Assembly (NCBI RefSeq): GCF_007860135.1
Contig: NZ_SJPV01000001.1
Coordinates: 358,939 to 422,938, forward strand
Direction: 5' to 3'
DNA: 64,000 nucleotides
Source of the DNA: Novipirellula artificiosorum
GTDB lineage: Bacteria; Planctomycetota; Planctomycetia; Pirellulales; Pirellulaceae
Below the pieces are notes generated by a model. It was not told where the DNA came from. It worked only from the letters and a program-made list of their open reading frames with translations, and ran no database searches. Numbering within the stretch: position 1 is the stretch's first letter; each line of letters opens with the position of its first letter. The translations under genes were made by a program, and so were the position numbers. Positions 36,344-44,688 of this stretch are shown piece by piece.

Positions 36344-36397
36344 GAGACACAGTGTATCGGAAGAAAGCCTTTTGCACTACGCGGCTGTTCGGTTGCA

Positions 36398-36460
36398 GCG
36401 CCGGGCTTTTCGCAAATGGCGCCGGGCTTTTCGCAAATGGCGCCGGGCTTTTCGCAAATG
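36398..36460. repeat. Three perfect 21-base tandem repeats
   Basis: GCGCCGGGCTTTTCGCAAATG occurs three times without a break (36398-36418, 36419-36439, 36440-36460). It lies between the start of the minus-strand helicase and gcvT. No spacers, so it is not a CRISPR array. Twenty-one bases equal two helical turns, so a protein could bind each copy on the same DNA face. Confidence 0.9.
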
Positions 36461-36597
36461 GCTTTGGCGATAGACTAGCCAAACAAGCCTGTGAGTGCCT
36501 TGGCAGAGCTCCTGGCCTCGCCGAAACCCAAGCTGCGCTGCCATAGATCATAGATAGCGATAGCCTCTCCAAAACAAGAACCGAAGGGCCTTTGACA

Positions 36598-37710
36598 ATG
36601 AATGCACCCCTTGCCACCACACCGTTGGACCCGTGGCATCGGTCAGCCGGCGCAAAGATGGTCCCTTTTGCGGGCTACGAGATGCCGATTCAGTATTCTT
36701 CGATTGTCGCCGAGCACCAAGCGTGTCGCACCGCGGCGGCTTTGTTCGACGTTTCGCACATGGGGCGGCTACGATTTGACGGCGTTGGCAGTGAAGCGTT
36801 GCTCGATTCACTGTTGACTCGCCGCGTCTCGGATCTTGAGGTCGGTCGCGTCCGGTACGGTCTCGTTTGCAACGCCGAAGGAGGCGTGCTGGACGATGTG
36901 CTCGTTTCTCACCTGGAAACGCCCTCAGGCCAGCGATACCACATGATGGTGGTCAACGCTTCGAACCACGAAAAGATCAAGCAATGGATCACGCCTCACG
37001 TTGCCGACTTTCCTGGTGTGACGATGTCCGACCGAACCGAGTTGACGGCGATGATCGCCGTCCAAGGCCCCAAGGCGATCGCGGTTTGCAAGAAACTGTT
37101 TGCCTTTGACCCCAACCGGTTGAAGTACTATCACGCAAAAATCACCGAGCAATTCGGAAAACCGGTCATCCTCAGTCGGACGGGCTACACCGGAGAGGAC
37201 GGTTTCGAGCTGGTTATTCGCGCCGACGACGCAGCACGGGTTTGGGAAAACCTATTACTGGTCGGGCGAGACGAAGGTTTTGCTGCCGCCGGACTTGGAG
37301 CACGCGATACGCTTCGAATGGAAGCAGCGATGCCGCTGTACGGTCACGAACTCGGCGAAACGATTGACCCAATTTCGGCCGGATTGTCGTTCGCGTGTAA
37401 TTTGGAAGGCCGGCAATTCATTGGCGACGAGGCGTTAAGGACGCTAAAATCAGCCGGACCACCGCAGACAAGGATTGGATTATTGCCCGAGGGCAAGCGG
37501 CCAGCCCGGGAGGGCTGCGGCGTGCTCGATTCCACCGGCAACCCGATCGGCGTCGTCACCAGCGGTGGACCGTCGCCAACGCTCGGTCGCCCGATTGCGA
37601 TGGCTTTGGTGAATACCGCTGATGCAATGGGTGCTGATTTCCAAATCGATATTCGCGGAAAAACGGTCGCGGCGGTCGCGACCCCGCTGCCGTTTTACAA
37701 ACGCCGTTAA
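36598..37710 (+). CDS. gcvT: Aminomethyltransferase (glycine cleavage T protein)
   Basis: A 370-residue protein matching GcvT, which transfers the methylene group from lipoyl-bound aminomethyl to tetrahydrofolate and releases ammonia. Motifs: AKMVPFAGYEMPIQYSS, ALFDVSHMGRL, TGYTGEDGFELVI, and GLGARDTLRMEAAMPLYGHEL. The start is ATG 36598 with GAAGGG upstream; a TTG two codons earlier is less likely. gcvH follows after 110 bases. gcvP is not in the window. Confidence 0.95.
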   Translation: MNAPLATTPLDPWHRSAGAKMVPFAGYEMPIQYSSIVAEHQACRTAAALFDVSHMGRLRFDGVGSEALLDSLLTRRVSDLEVGRVRYGLVCNAEGGVLDDVLVSHLETPSGQRYHMMVVNASNHEKIKQWITPHVADFPGVTMSDRTELTAMIAVQGPKAIAVCKKLFAFDPNRLKYYHAKITEQFGKPVILSRTGYTGEDGFELVIRADDAARVWENLLLVGRDEGFAAAGLGARDTLRMEAAMPLYGHELGETIDPISAGLSFACNLEGRQFIGDEALRTLKSAGPPQTRIGLLPEGKRPAREGCGVLDSTGNPIGVVTSGGPSPTLGRPIAMALVNTADAMGADFQIDIRGKTVAAVATPLPFYKRR

Positions 37711-37820
37711 GGGAACGCCGCGTTTCCATTTTTTTGGGTTGTGGGACTCACCAGATGCTCGCCACCCTCATCCGTCTTGATGCTCCTGAACTCACCTCGA
37801 ATTTTTGCGATAGTAAAGCC

Positions 37821-38222
37821 ATGACACGTGATCCCGCCAAATTGTTGTATGCCGAAACCCATGAATGGGCCGATGTTAGCGAGCAGGATGGCGAAAAAAT
37901 CGCCACCATCGGGTTGTCCGCCTTCGCGATCGAACAACTCAACGACCTGGTCTACATGGACTTGCCCGAGGTTGGCAAGGCGGTCTCGGCCGGTGAGGAA
38001 TTTGGCGAAGTTGAATCGGTCAAGGCGGTCAGCCCGCTGTACAGCCCGGTCAGCGGCGAAGTGATCGAGGTCCACACGGATTTGCCAGACACGTTGGACC
38101 AACTGAATGACGACCCTTACGATTTCGGTTGGATTGTACGAGTGAAAGTCAACGACGCGTCCAACTTGTCCCAATTGATGGATGCAGCCGCCTACGCAAA
38201 ACAGTGCTCCGAAGCGGGCTAG
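37821..38222 (+). CDS. gcvH: Glycine cleavage H protein
   Basis: A 133-residue lipoyl carrier of the glycine cleavage complex. The lipoylation segment FGEVESVKAVSPLYSPVSGEV has the target Lys68, and THEWAD near the N-terminus is typical. It shuttles the aminomethyl group between GcvP, GcvT and the dihydrolipoyl dehydrogenase. The ATG at 37821 aligns with known GcvH starts. A lipoate ligase or octanoyltransferase gene follows 14 bases after the stop, which fits a system making and attaching the lipoyl group of this protein. Confidence 0.95.
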   Translation: MTRDPAKLLYAETHEWADVSEQDGEKIATIGLSAFAIEQLNDLVYMDLPEVGKAVSAGEEFGEVESVKAVSPLYSPVSGEVIEVHTDLPDTLDQLNDDPYDFGWIVRVKVNDASNLSQLMDAAAYAKQCSEAG

Positions 38223-38236
38223 GGCGGAATCATCCC

Positions 38237-38977
38237 TTGGACGGACAACTCCTTCCGCTCGCTTCGGCGGGTCCCGCCGAAAACATGGCGATTGACCAAG
38301 CGCTTCTCGAAGCGGTCGACGGGGGAACTGCGCCCGTGCTGAGGTTTTACCGGTGGACCGAACCCACCTTATCGCTTGGTTATTTTCAAAAGGCGTCAAA
38401 TCGCAACCGACATTCGGCCAGTCAAGCCTTGACGATGGTCCGCCGAGCGACCGGTGGCGGAGCGATCGTTCACGATTCCGAATTGACCTACAGCTTCGCT
38501 TGGCCCTTGGAGAAAACATCGACGGGCGCCAGAACCGATTTGTATCGCCAAACACATCGAGCGGTCATCGCAGCCCTGTCCGACTTCGGCATCCCGGCAT
38601 CCCGCTGGGGCGACCTCTCGTCGGCCGCGACCGAACAAGACCCGTTCCTCTGTTTCATGCGGCGCACCGACGAGGATTTGATCGTCAGCGGCTACAAGGT
38701 GGTTGGCAGCGCCCAGCGGACCGGTCGCCGAGCCGTGCTGCAGCATGGCAGCATCTTGTTGGCGGCCAGCCCTCACGCCCCAGAACTGCCCGGCGTCAAC
38801 AATCTGGCAGGGAAATCCATCGATGCTTTGCAGTTAGCCGATCGAGTGGCAAACCGAATCGCGGAGGTTTTTTCGTTAAATTTTGTTTTTTTTCCGTCCG
38901 ATGAAGCCATCAAACGCCGCGCGATGGTGATTTCGCAAGAGCGGTTCGACAGCCAAAACTGGAATGAAAAACGGTAG
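38237..38977 (+). CDS. Lipoate-protein ligase / octanoyltransferase family protein
   Basis: The product from TTG 38237 is 246 residues with the biotin/lipoate protein ligase fold. Visible motifs: MAIDQALLEA, VRRATGGGAIVHDSELTYS, and DEDLIVSGYKVVGSAQRTGRRAVLQHGSIL with a cysteine in FLCFMRR just before. The lysine in GYKVVGS is typical of lipoyl-attaching enzymes. Adjacent gcvH makes it the probable lipoylation enzyme for the H protein. Whether it uses free lipoate (LplA) or octanoyl-ACP (LipM) is not clear. TTG is chosen since the family begins near NMAIDQAL; ATG 38285 is shorter. Confidence 0.75.
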   Translation: MDGQLLPLASAGPAENMAIDQALLEAVDGGTAPVLRFYRWTEPTLSLGYFQKASNRNRHSASQALTMVRRATGGGAIVHDSELTYSFAWPLEKTSTGARTDLYRQTHRAVIAALSDFGIPASRWGDLSSAATEQDPFLCFMRRTDEDLIVSGYKVVGSAQRTGRRAVLQHGSILLAASPHAPELPGVNNLAGKSIDALQLADRVANRIAEVFSLNFVFFPSDEAIKRRAMVISQERFDSQNWNEKR

Positions 38978-39279
38978 ATCGTTTCCTGTCTGGCGACCTT
39001 ATACTCCTAGAGAGTGGCAAATTCGAGTTTCACCTGAGTGGATCCCCGCTTAAGGGTCCGGTATTGCATTAAAACGCCGATAACGGCATTCTCGTAGCCG
39101 CGAAAGCATTTAGAATGGACACACACGTTGGACCGATATTTTTTTTTCCTCGGACCGTCGTTGTTGTTTCTGCGTTCCACTGCATTTATTGAATTTCACA
39201 TCAGGATGCGTTTTTGTTTGCAGAGAGAGATTTCTTTGTTGAGTCCAGTGGTCCGAGCGAGATGGTTTAAGGGTGGTCT
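38978..39279. other. Intergenic region
   Basis: Just over 300 bases with no credible gene; it should hold the promoter of the FHA gene. A short GCCG-ATAA-CGGC hairpin occurs near 39078-39089 without a T-run, and a T9 tract lies near 39138. Confidence 0.35.
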
Positions 39280-39966
39280 ATGCAGGTGAAGCTTAAGGTG
39301 TTGACGGGAAGTCACGCAGGGAAGGAAATCGCTGTGGCCAGCGAGAAGTTTCTGGTTGGCCGAAGCGATTCTTGCCAATTGCGGCCGAAAAGTGAGTCGG
39401 TCAGTCGGAAGCATTGCATCATCGTGCTGAAGGATGGTCGAGTTCTGATTCAAGATCTGAAGAGCCGAAACGGGACCTTTGTTAACGAAAAGCGTTTGCC
39501 GGTTGGCAAAGCCAAGGTGCTCAAGCCGGGCGATCATCTGAAGATCGGCAAGCTTGAGTTTGAGCTGCAGATCGAACATGGCTTGCATGCGGCCAAGAAA
39601 CCCGAGGTCAAAGGGGTCAGCGACGCGGCCGAGCGGACCGTCGAAGCAGGGTCCCATGACAGCCGTTTCGAAGAGGTGGACGTCAGTTCGTGGCTCGACG
39701 AAGCCGACCAGATCGATCGTGTTCGCAAGGTTTCCGATCCCGAAACGCGACAGTTGAAATTGGATTCGGCCGAAGAAGAGGGGAAAAGCGGTAGCGATAG
39801 CACCGAGCTGTCGGTCGGCGATTCCGGCACCGATGAACACAAACGAAAACCCCCCGAGAAGAAGCAGAAACCAGGCAAGCTTCCTGAGGGGATGAAAAAG
39901 ATGATGAGGGAAAATTCGCGGGATGCCGCCGATGACGCGTTGAAGCGATTTTTCAGCGGCCGTTAA
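39280..39966 (+). CDS. FHA-domain protein
   Basis: A 228-residue protein with an N-terminal forkhead-associated domain (about residues 5-95): FLVGRSDSCQLRPKSESVSRKHC, LIQDLKSRNGTFVN and the closing strand KIGKLEFELQ. FHA binds phosphothreonine peptides. The C-terminal part is charged and poorly conserved (DVSSWLDEADQ, KRKPPEKKQKPGKLPEGMKK). No kinase is adjacent; planctomycetes carry many Ser/Thr kinases elsewhere. The sigma-factor gene starts 42 bases after the stop. Confidence 0.9.
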   Translation: MQVKLKVLTGSHAGKEIAVASEKFLVGRSDSCQLRPKSESVSRKHCIIVLKDGRVLIQDLKSRNGTFVNEKRLPVGKAKVLKPGDHLKIGKLEFELQIEHGLHAAKKPEVKGVSDAAERTVEAGSHDSRFEEVDVSSWLDEADQIDRVRKVSDPETRQLKLDSAEEEGKSGSDSTELSVGDSGTDEHKRKPPEKKQKPGKLPEGMKKMMRENSRDAADDALKRFFSGR

Positions 39967-40008
39967 CACGCGGCATTCTTTTCGCGAAAGATTGAAATCG
40001 TTGGGTTG

Positions 40009-40632
40009 ATGGAAGACTCTACCGCACTGCTGATCGAACGTTACCGCCAAAACGATCCGACTGCGTTTACACAGTTGGTCTCCCGATACCATTCGCTCGT
40101 TTTCGGGGTGTGCATGCGCTGCTTGCGTCATCGCCAAGATGCCGAGGATGTGACGCAAGAAACGTTTTCGCGAGTCGCTCGGTACTTGGACCGCTGGGAT
40201 ACCCGACGCCCGATTGAACCTTGGCTGGCAACCATCGCTGGCAACCGCTGCCGCACCTACTTGTCGCGACACCGCTCACCGATCGTTTCGCCGCTGCCGA
40301 TCGAACCGGCGGGCACCCATGCCGAACATCAAATCGCCGAACAGACGCTGCGAGAGGAAATTGGGTTAGCACTCAGCCAGCAACCCGCCAACCATCGGAT
40401 GGCGTTTCGCTTGTTCCACGACCAAGCCATGAATTATGCCGAGATCGCTGAGCGACTTGATTGCCCGATCGGCACGGCGAAAACTTGGGTCCATCGGGCA
40501 CGTACCGGATTGATGCAACAGTTGGTAGCCCGCGAGGTCCTCGCCGGTGCGCCCAAGCATCGATCCAAGGGCGATTCACCCGGCAAGGAACTATCTCGTA
40601 GGAATCACCATCATTCGGAGGGGCCAGAATGA
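40009..40632 (+). CDS. ECF-type RNA polymerase sigma factor
   Basis: A 207-residue sigma-70 family ECF factor. Region 2 contains FTQLVSRYHSLVFGVCMRCLRHRQDAEDVTQETF, and region 4 has the helix-turn-helix MNYAEIAERLDCPIGTAKTWVHRARTGL. It directs RNA polymerase to particular promoters after release from its anti-sigma factor, encoded immediately downstream with an ATGA overlap at 40629-40632. ATG 40009 is preferred over TTG 40006. Confidence 0.92.
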   Translation: MEDSTALLIERYRQNDPTAFTQLVSRYHSLVFGVCMRCLRHRQDAEDVTQETFSRVARYLDRWDTRRPIEPWLATIAGNRCRTYLSRHRSPIVSPLPIEPAGTHAEHQIAEQTLREEIGLALSQQPANHRMAFRLFHDQAMNYAEIAERLDCPIGTAKTWVHRARTGLMQQLVAREVLAGAPKHRSKGDSPGKELSRRNHHHSEGPE

Positions 40633-41219
40633 ATTGCGACGATTTCATGGAACGACTTCAGCAACGTATCGACGACCGATTGTCGATTGATGAAGATGTG
40701 CCGCTGCAGCGGCATGCTCAGCGGTGCGATGTTTGTCGTGGACAACTGTTTGCTTGGCAGCAAATCACGCGAGTGTTGCCAGTGGTGATCTCGCCAACCC
40801 GACATCCAGTCGTGACGTTCGCACAACGATTGGCCGTGTCGGTCGCGATGATCGCGGCGGCAGTGATGTTCGCGTTCTTCGTCATGACCTCGCCGCCAGA
40901 GCCCATCTCCTTTGCCAAAGCGGCGACGAACCCAGCCAAGGCTCAACCGGCACCCCTCGCAGCAAGCGTCAGGGCGGACCGATCAACGGACGCTGTCCGA
41001 TCGGAGTTCAACCACAGCACCTTAACGAGTGTCTCGGAGCCTCGCGAAGTCCCATCGGCTTCGAGAAACCCTTGGCTCCAAACGGTCCAAAACCGAAATT
41101 GGATCGAGCAAACCATGCCGACGGTGCAATCCTTTGGACGGGGGGTCGCGCCGCTTGGCCGATCCCTGTTGCGTGCGGTCACGATCCTAACAACCAGCGG
41201 CCAAGGTCAGCCATCGTGA
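40629..41219 (+). CDS. Zinc-finger anti-sigma factor, membrane-anchored
   Basis: A 196-residue protein with the anti-sigma zinc-binding motif HAQRCDVC (His29, Cys33, Cys36) in the N-terminal 40 residues, a single membrane segment (about 60-80, LAVSVAMIAAAVMFAFFVM) and a periplasmic tail. It would hold the co-transcribed sigma factor inactive until an external signal arrives. The start overlaps the sigma-factor stop, and its stop overlaps the start of the secreted protein by one base (TGATG). Together the three genes look like a regulatory operon. Confidence 0.85.
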   Translation: MNCDDFMERLQQRIDDRLSIDEDVPLQRHAQRCDVCRGQLFAWQQITRVLPVVISPTRHPVVTFAQRLAVSVAMIAAAVMFAFFVMTSPPEPISFAKAATNPAKAQPAPLAASVRADRSTDAVRSEFNHSTLTSVSEPREVPSASRNPWLQTVQNRNWIEQTMPTVQSFGRGVAPLGRSLLRAVTILTTSGQGQPS

Positions 41220-43630
41220 TGAGCCGCTCGACCTACTCGCGTTCTCTACGGAGGGGTGAGGGACGACACGTATTCGGCAAAACCGCTGCCGTCCTGTTCC
41301 TTGTTTTCTGCGGATTTGCCGCGGCAGCCCAAGCCGAACAGCTGTTCCAACTTCGCAACGGGTTGACGCTGCGCGGTTCCAAGGCAGAAATCCCAGCCCT
41401 CAACGCCAATGCGTTTTCAGCCGCAGGAAACGCGGAAATGAAATCCCGCCCGATCTGGGTGATTAACGATGGGCTGACGCGAATCTACCTGCATGGCAAG
41501 GGGATGTCGGCGGCCGACCCTGTCGATGTGCGCGACATGGAAGAACCGATCATGATTTGGCAGCCGACGCCTCTTGGCGGCAATGAGATCGCGGTGGTCG
41601 GAACGATCTTGGCAACGTCGCCTTTCAACGAATACGGCCGCCGCGTCATGAAGGTACAAAGCGACGATGGCCCACTTACACTGATTCAAGGAATCACGGA
41701 GATCAGTGGACGCTACGCTCGAGTCGATTCTCTAAAGGGCGAAGTTTCTTACATTTGGGACACACGGCTTGCGACCAGCTCGATCGATTCGAACACACTC
41801 AAGGCCATCTTCAAGCGTCGGCTCGATTGGGACAATCTCGATGAACGACTGAAGGTTGTTCGTTTCTTCATGGCAGCCGAACGCTATGGCGATGCGGTGG
41901 ACGTCCTTCGCGAATTGATCGATACGTTTCCTGAAACGGAACACATGAATGCACAAATTGTCACCTTAATTGAGTGGCAAGTGTCGCAGTTGCTCGCCGA
42001 GGCCCAACGTCGCGCCGAGGCCGGTCAAGAGCCCTTCGCCCTGCAAATCCTTGAAAAGATCCCCGTGAACCAAGTCGGTGGCGGAACGCGTTTGACGATT
42101 CAAGATGCCATAGCCAAGATCCGCGGCGCTCGCGAGCAAGCCGAATCCCTTTCCAAGCAGCTCCAAGACCAAGTCACTCAGCTCAACCAGAGTGAAACAC
42201 TGCAACCGATCGTTGCGGAGATCCAAGCCGGCTTGTCTGCGGCCACACTTCCGCGATTAAGCGATTACGTTCGCTTAGGGACATCCGAAGTCTTGCCCTT
42301 AGAGAATCGTGTCGCCTTGGCTGTAAGTGGATGGCTGCTCGGTAGTGGTTCGGGCGAAGACAATTTGTCCGTTGCGATTTCATTGGTGAAGGTCCGCGAC
42401 CTTGTGGCCGAGTATTTGGCCTGTGAGGTCCCCGATCGTCGCGATGCCATCTTGAACGAACTACGCAACCTCGAGGGTGCACAACCCGAGTACGTTGACC
42501 GCATTTTGCCGCGGCTGCTGCCACCGAAGGATTGGCCCGAAGGCTCCGCCGACGAAAGCGTTCCAGGCATGTACTTGATTGGCAACGACCAAGAACAACT
42601 CGACCAACCTCCGACGCCTCGCTATGTGATTCAATTGCCACCCGATTACAACCCGCTGCGAGAATACCCCTGCTTGGTTTCGCTGCATCCGCTGCGTGGT
42701 AACCCCGTCGATGAGGTGACTTGGTGGGCAGGCGAGTACAGCGAATCGATGAACGCTCGATTTGGGCACGCGTCGCGCAACGGATTCATTGTGGTTGCCC
42801 CCCTTTGGACTCGGCCAGGACAACGTGATTTCGATTACACGCCACGCGAACACGAACGAGTCCTGGTCTCGTTGCGACATGCGATGCGCCGAGCCTCGAT
42901 CGATTCCGATCGCGTTTTCCTTGCCGGGCGAGGGGAAGGAGGCGCGGCTGCGTGGGACATCGCTTATGCCCATCCCGATCTTTGGGCGGGAATGATTTCG
43001 ATCAGCGGCGAACCGGGCAAGACCATCACGCACTACCATCCCAACGCGCCCTATGTGCCAATGTATTTGGTGATGGGGGAACGCGACAGCAAGCCGACGC
43101 CGTTGGTCCGGCTCGGGCCGATCATGGACAATTATGTCGGCTATCGAACGGACGCCATGGTGGTGATGTATCGCGGACGCGGCAGAGAATTCTTTTACGA
43201 AGAAGTGCCTCGGATGTTTGAGTGGATGCGTTTACCGGCGCACCGACGTGCGGAAATGCCCGTGGACATCGAAGCGGTCACGATGCGTCAAAGCGACAAC
43301 TTCTTTTGGTGGCTGGAAATCGGCCCATTTAAGCCGGGGATTTCCATTGATCCCCAGTTGTGGGACCAAGCCGACCGCTTGCTCGCCGTACCGGTTTCCG
43401 CCTCCATCGGCAACGGGAATCAGCTGCGGATTATCCAAGTGCCCAGCGACTACTTCACCCTATGGCTGCGCCCGATGCGAGACTTGGATCTGACCCAACC
43501 GATCAAGATTCGCTATCGATCTCGATCGATTCCGTTCGATTTCGACGGCTCCTTGAAAGTGATGCTGGAAGATTCCCGCCGACGAGCCGATCGAAAACGT
43601 CCCTTCTGGGCGGCCGTTTCCTTCCCCTAG
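41219..43630 (+). CDS. Large secreted protein with alpha/beta-hydrolase-like domain, nucleophile missing
   Basis: From ATG 41219 the product is 803 residues with a signal peptide (FGKTAAVLFLVFCGFAAAAQA). Residues about 30-380 are helical and repeat-like, and residues about 470-700 contain an esterase-type fold: YVIQLPPDYNPLREYPCLVSLHPLRG, then RVFLAGRGEGGAAAWDIAYAHPDLWAG. The nucleophile elbow of true esterases is G-x-S-x-G; here it reads AGRGEGG, with no serine, so the domain is probably not catalytic. The last part has no named domain. The start overlaps the anti-sigma gene; in-frame codons upstream to 40724 are shadow sequence within that gene. It may be the output or sensory partner of the sigma/anti-sigma pair. 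Confidence 0.75.
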   Translation: MSRSTYSRSLRRGEGRHVFGKTAAVLFLVFCGFAAAAQAEQLFQLRNGLTLRGSKAEIPALNANAFSAAGNAEMKSRPIWVINDGLTRIYLHGKGMSAADPVDVRDMEEPIMIWQPTPLGGNEIAVVGTILATSPFNEYGRRVMKVQSDDGPLTLIQGITEISGRYARVDSLKGEVSYIWDTRLATSSIDSNTLKAIFKRRLDWDNLDERLKVVRFFMAAERYGDAVDVLRELIDTFPETEHMNAQIVTLIEWQVSQLLAEAQRRAEAGQEPFALQILEKIPVNQVGGGTRLTIQDAIAKIRGAREQAESLSKQLQDQVTQLNQSETLQPIVAEIQAGLSAATLPRLSDYVRLGTSEVLPLENRVALAVSGWLLGSGSGEDNLSVAISLVKVRDLVAEYLACEVPDRRDAILNELRNLEGAQPEYVDRILPRLLPPKDWPEGSADESVPGMYLIGNDQEQLDQPPTPRYVIQLPPDYNPLREYPCLVSLHPLRGNPVDEVTWWAGEYSESMNARFGHASRNGFIVVAPLWTRPGQRDFDYTPREHERVLVSLRHAMRRASIDSDRVFLAGRGEGGAAAWDIAYAHPDLWAGMISISGEPGKTITHYHPNAPYVPMYLVMGERDSKPTPLVRLGPIMDNYVGYRTDAMVVMYRGRGREFFYEEVPRMFEWMRLPAHRRAEMPVDIEAVTMRQSDNFFWWLEIGPFKPGISIDPQLWDQADRLLAVPVSASIGNGNQLRIIQVPSDYFTLWLRPMRDLDLTQPIKIRYRSRSIPFDFDGSLKVMLEDSRRRADRKRPFWAAVSFP

Positions 43631-43735
43631 CCCCGTTGTCGGGCCTGAGAGGGAGTTTTGTTGAGCATGGAGGGGCTCGGTTCGCTTACAATGGAGGGGT
43701 ATCCATCTCCCACCCCTTCGAGGAGCCCCCCAGAC

Positions 43736-44644
43736 GTGAAACGCCGTGATTTTTTAACCGCCCCTGCGCTACTTGCCGGATCGGCTCTCGCTTTGCATGC
43801 ATCCACCTCCACCGCAGAGGAAGCAGCATCGGCTTCGGACGGTTCGTCCGGCCAGCCATCAAACTCGGCCACGAGAGTCCATCAATCGGTGATGGGATGG
43901 TGCTTTGAGCCGATGGACGCCGTGACGCTGGCCCAACACGGGCGACGAATGGGCCTGGAGGCCATCGAAGGGATTGGCGCGGACCATTACGACGCCGTGA
44001 CCAAGTTGGGGCTGAAGATTTCTTTGACTGCCAGTCACGGTTTCGCGACGGGCCCCGTGGACCCCAGCAACCACCCAGAAGTCCAACAGAAACTTCGTGC
44101 AGGAATCGATTTAGCAGCCAAGTATGGGGCTCCGAACGTCATTACCTTTACCGGAATGGCGAAGAAAGGGATCAATGACGCCGCAGCACGTCGCAATTGT
44201 TTGGAATGTTGGAAAGGGGTGCTATCCTATGCGGAGGACAAAGGAGTCGGAATCGTGCTTGAGCATTTGAACACTCGCGATGACTCGCATCCCATGAAGG
44301 GGCATCCCGGTTATTGGGGAGACGATCTCCATCAATGTGCTGAGTTGGTGACGGCAATGGATTCGCCAAAATTCAAGTTACTGTTTGACATTTATCACGT
44401 GCAGATCATGAACGGAGACCTAATCCGTAACATTCGCGACTATCATCCCATCGTGGGGCACTATCACACGGCGGGAAATCCAGGACGAGGCGAACTGAAT
44501 GAACACCAAGAGATTAACTACCCGGCTGTCATTCGTGCCATTGTCGACACGGGATACCAAGGCTACATCGCCCAAGAATTCCTTCCCACATCCGACAACC
44601 CGATGAAATCATTGGAACAAGCCGTTCAGCTCTGCAACGTGTGA
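43736..44644 (+). CDS. Hydroxypyruvate isomerase-like TIM-barrel protein, Tat-exported
   Basis: From GTG 43736 (GAGGAG upstream) the 302-residue product starts with a twin-arginine signal (VKRRDFLTAPALLAG) and folds as a xylose-isomerase-like TIM barrel. The pattern LEAIEGIGADHYDAVTKLGLKI, NVITFTGMAKKG, GIVLEHLNTRDDSHPMKGHPGY and FDIYHVQIMNGDLI resembles hydroxypyruvate isomerase and related sugar phosphate isomerases. A metal-binding Glu near VLEHLN and His/Asp residues in FDIYHVQ are visible. The export signal is unusual for that enzyme, so a periplasmic carbohydrate role is possible. Confidence 0.8.
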   Translation: MKRRDFLTAPALLAGSALALHASTSTAEEAASASDGSSGQPSNSATRVHQSVMGWCFEPMDAVTLAQHGRRMGLEAIEGIGADHYDAVTKLGLKISLTASHGFATGPVDPSNHPEVQQKLRAGIDLAAKYGAPNVITFTGMAKKGINDAAARRNCLECWKGVLSYAEDKGVGIVLEHLNTRDDSHPMKGHPGYWGDDLHQCAELVTAMDSPKFKLLFDIYHVQIMNGDLIRNIRDYHPIVGHYHTAGNPGRGELNEHQEINYPAVIRAIVDTGYQGYIAQEFLPTSDNPMKSLEQAVQLCNV

Positions 44645-44688
44645 TTGTGCTCCAAAGACAATGATGCGAGCTGGATTCTTTTACGCCC

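Noticed and set aside
36398-36460. CRISPR-like array
   Set aside because: The repeats are directly adjacent with no spacers and there are no cas genes nearby.
39196-40272. Minus-strand open frame of 358 codons
   Set aside because: Antisense to the FHA and sigma-factor genes, both supported by clear domains.
40724-41218. Upstream extension of the large secreted protein
   Set aside because: It overlaps the anti-sigma gene in another frame and would bury the signal peptide; the ATG at 41219 fits better.
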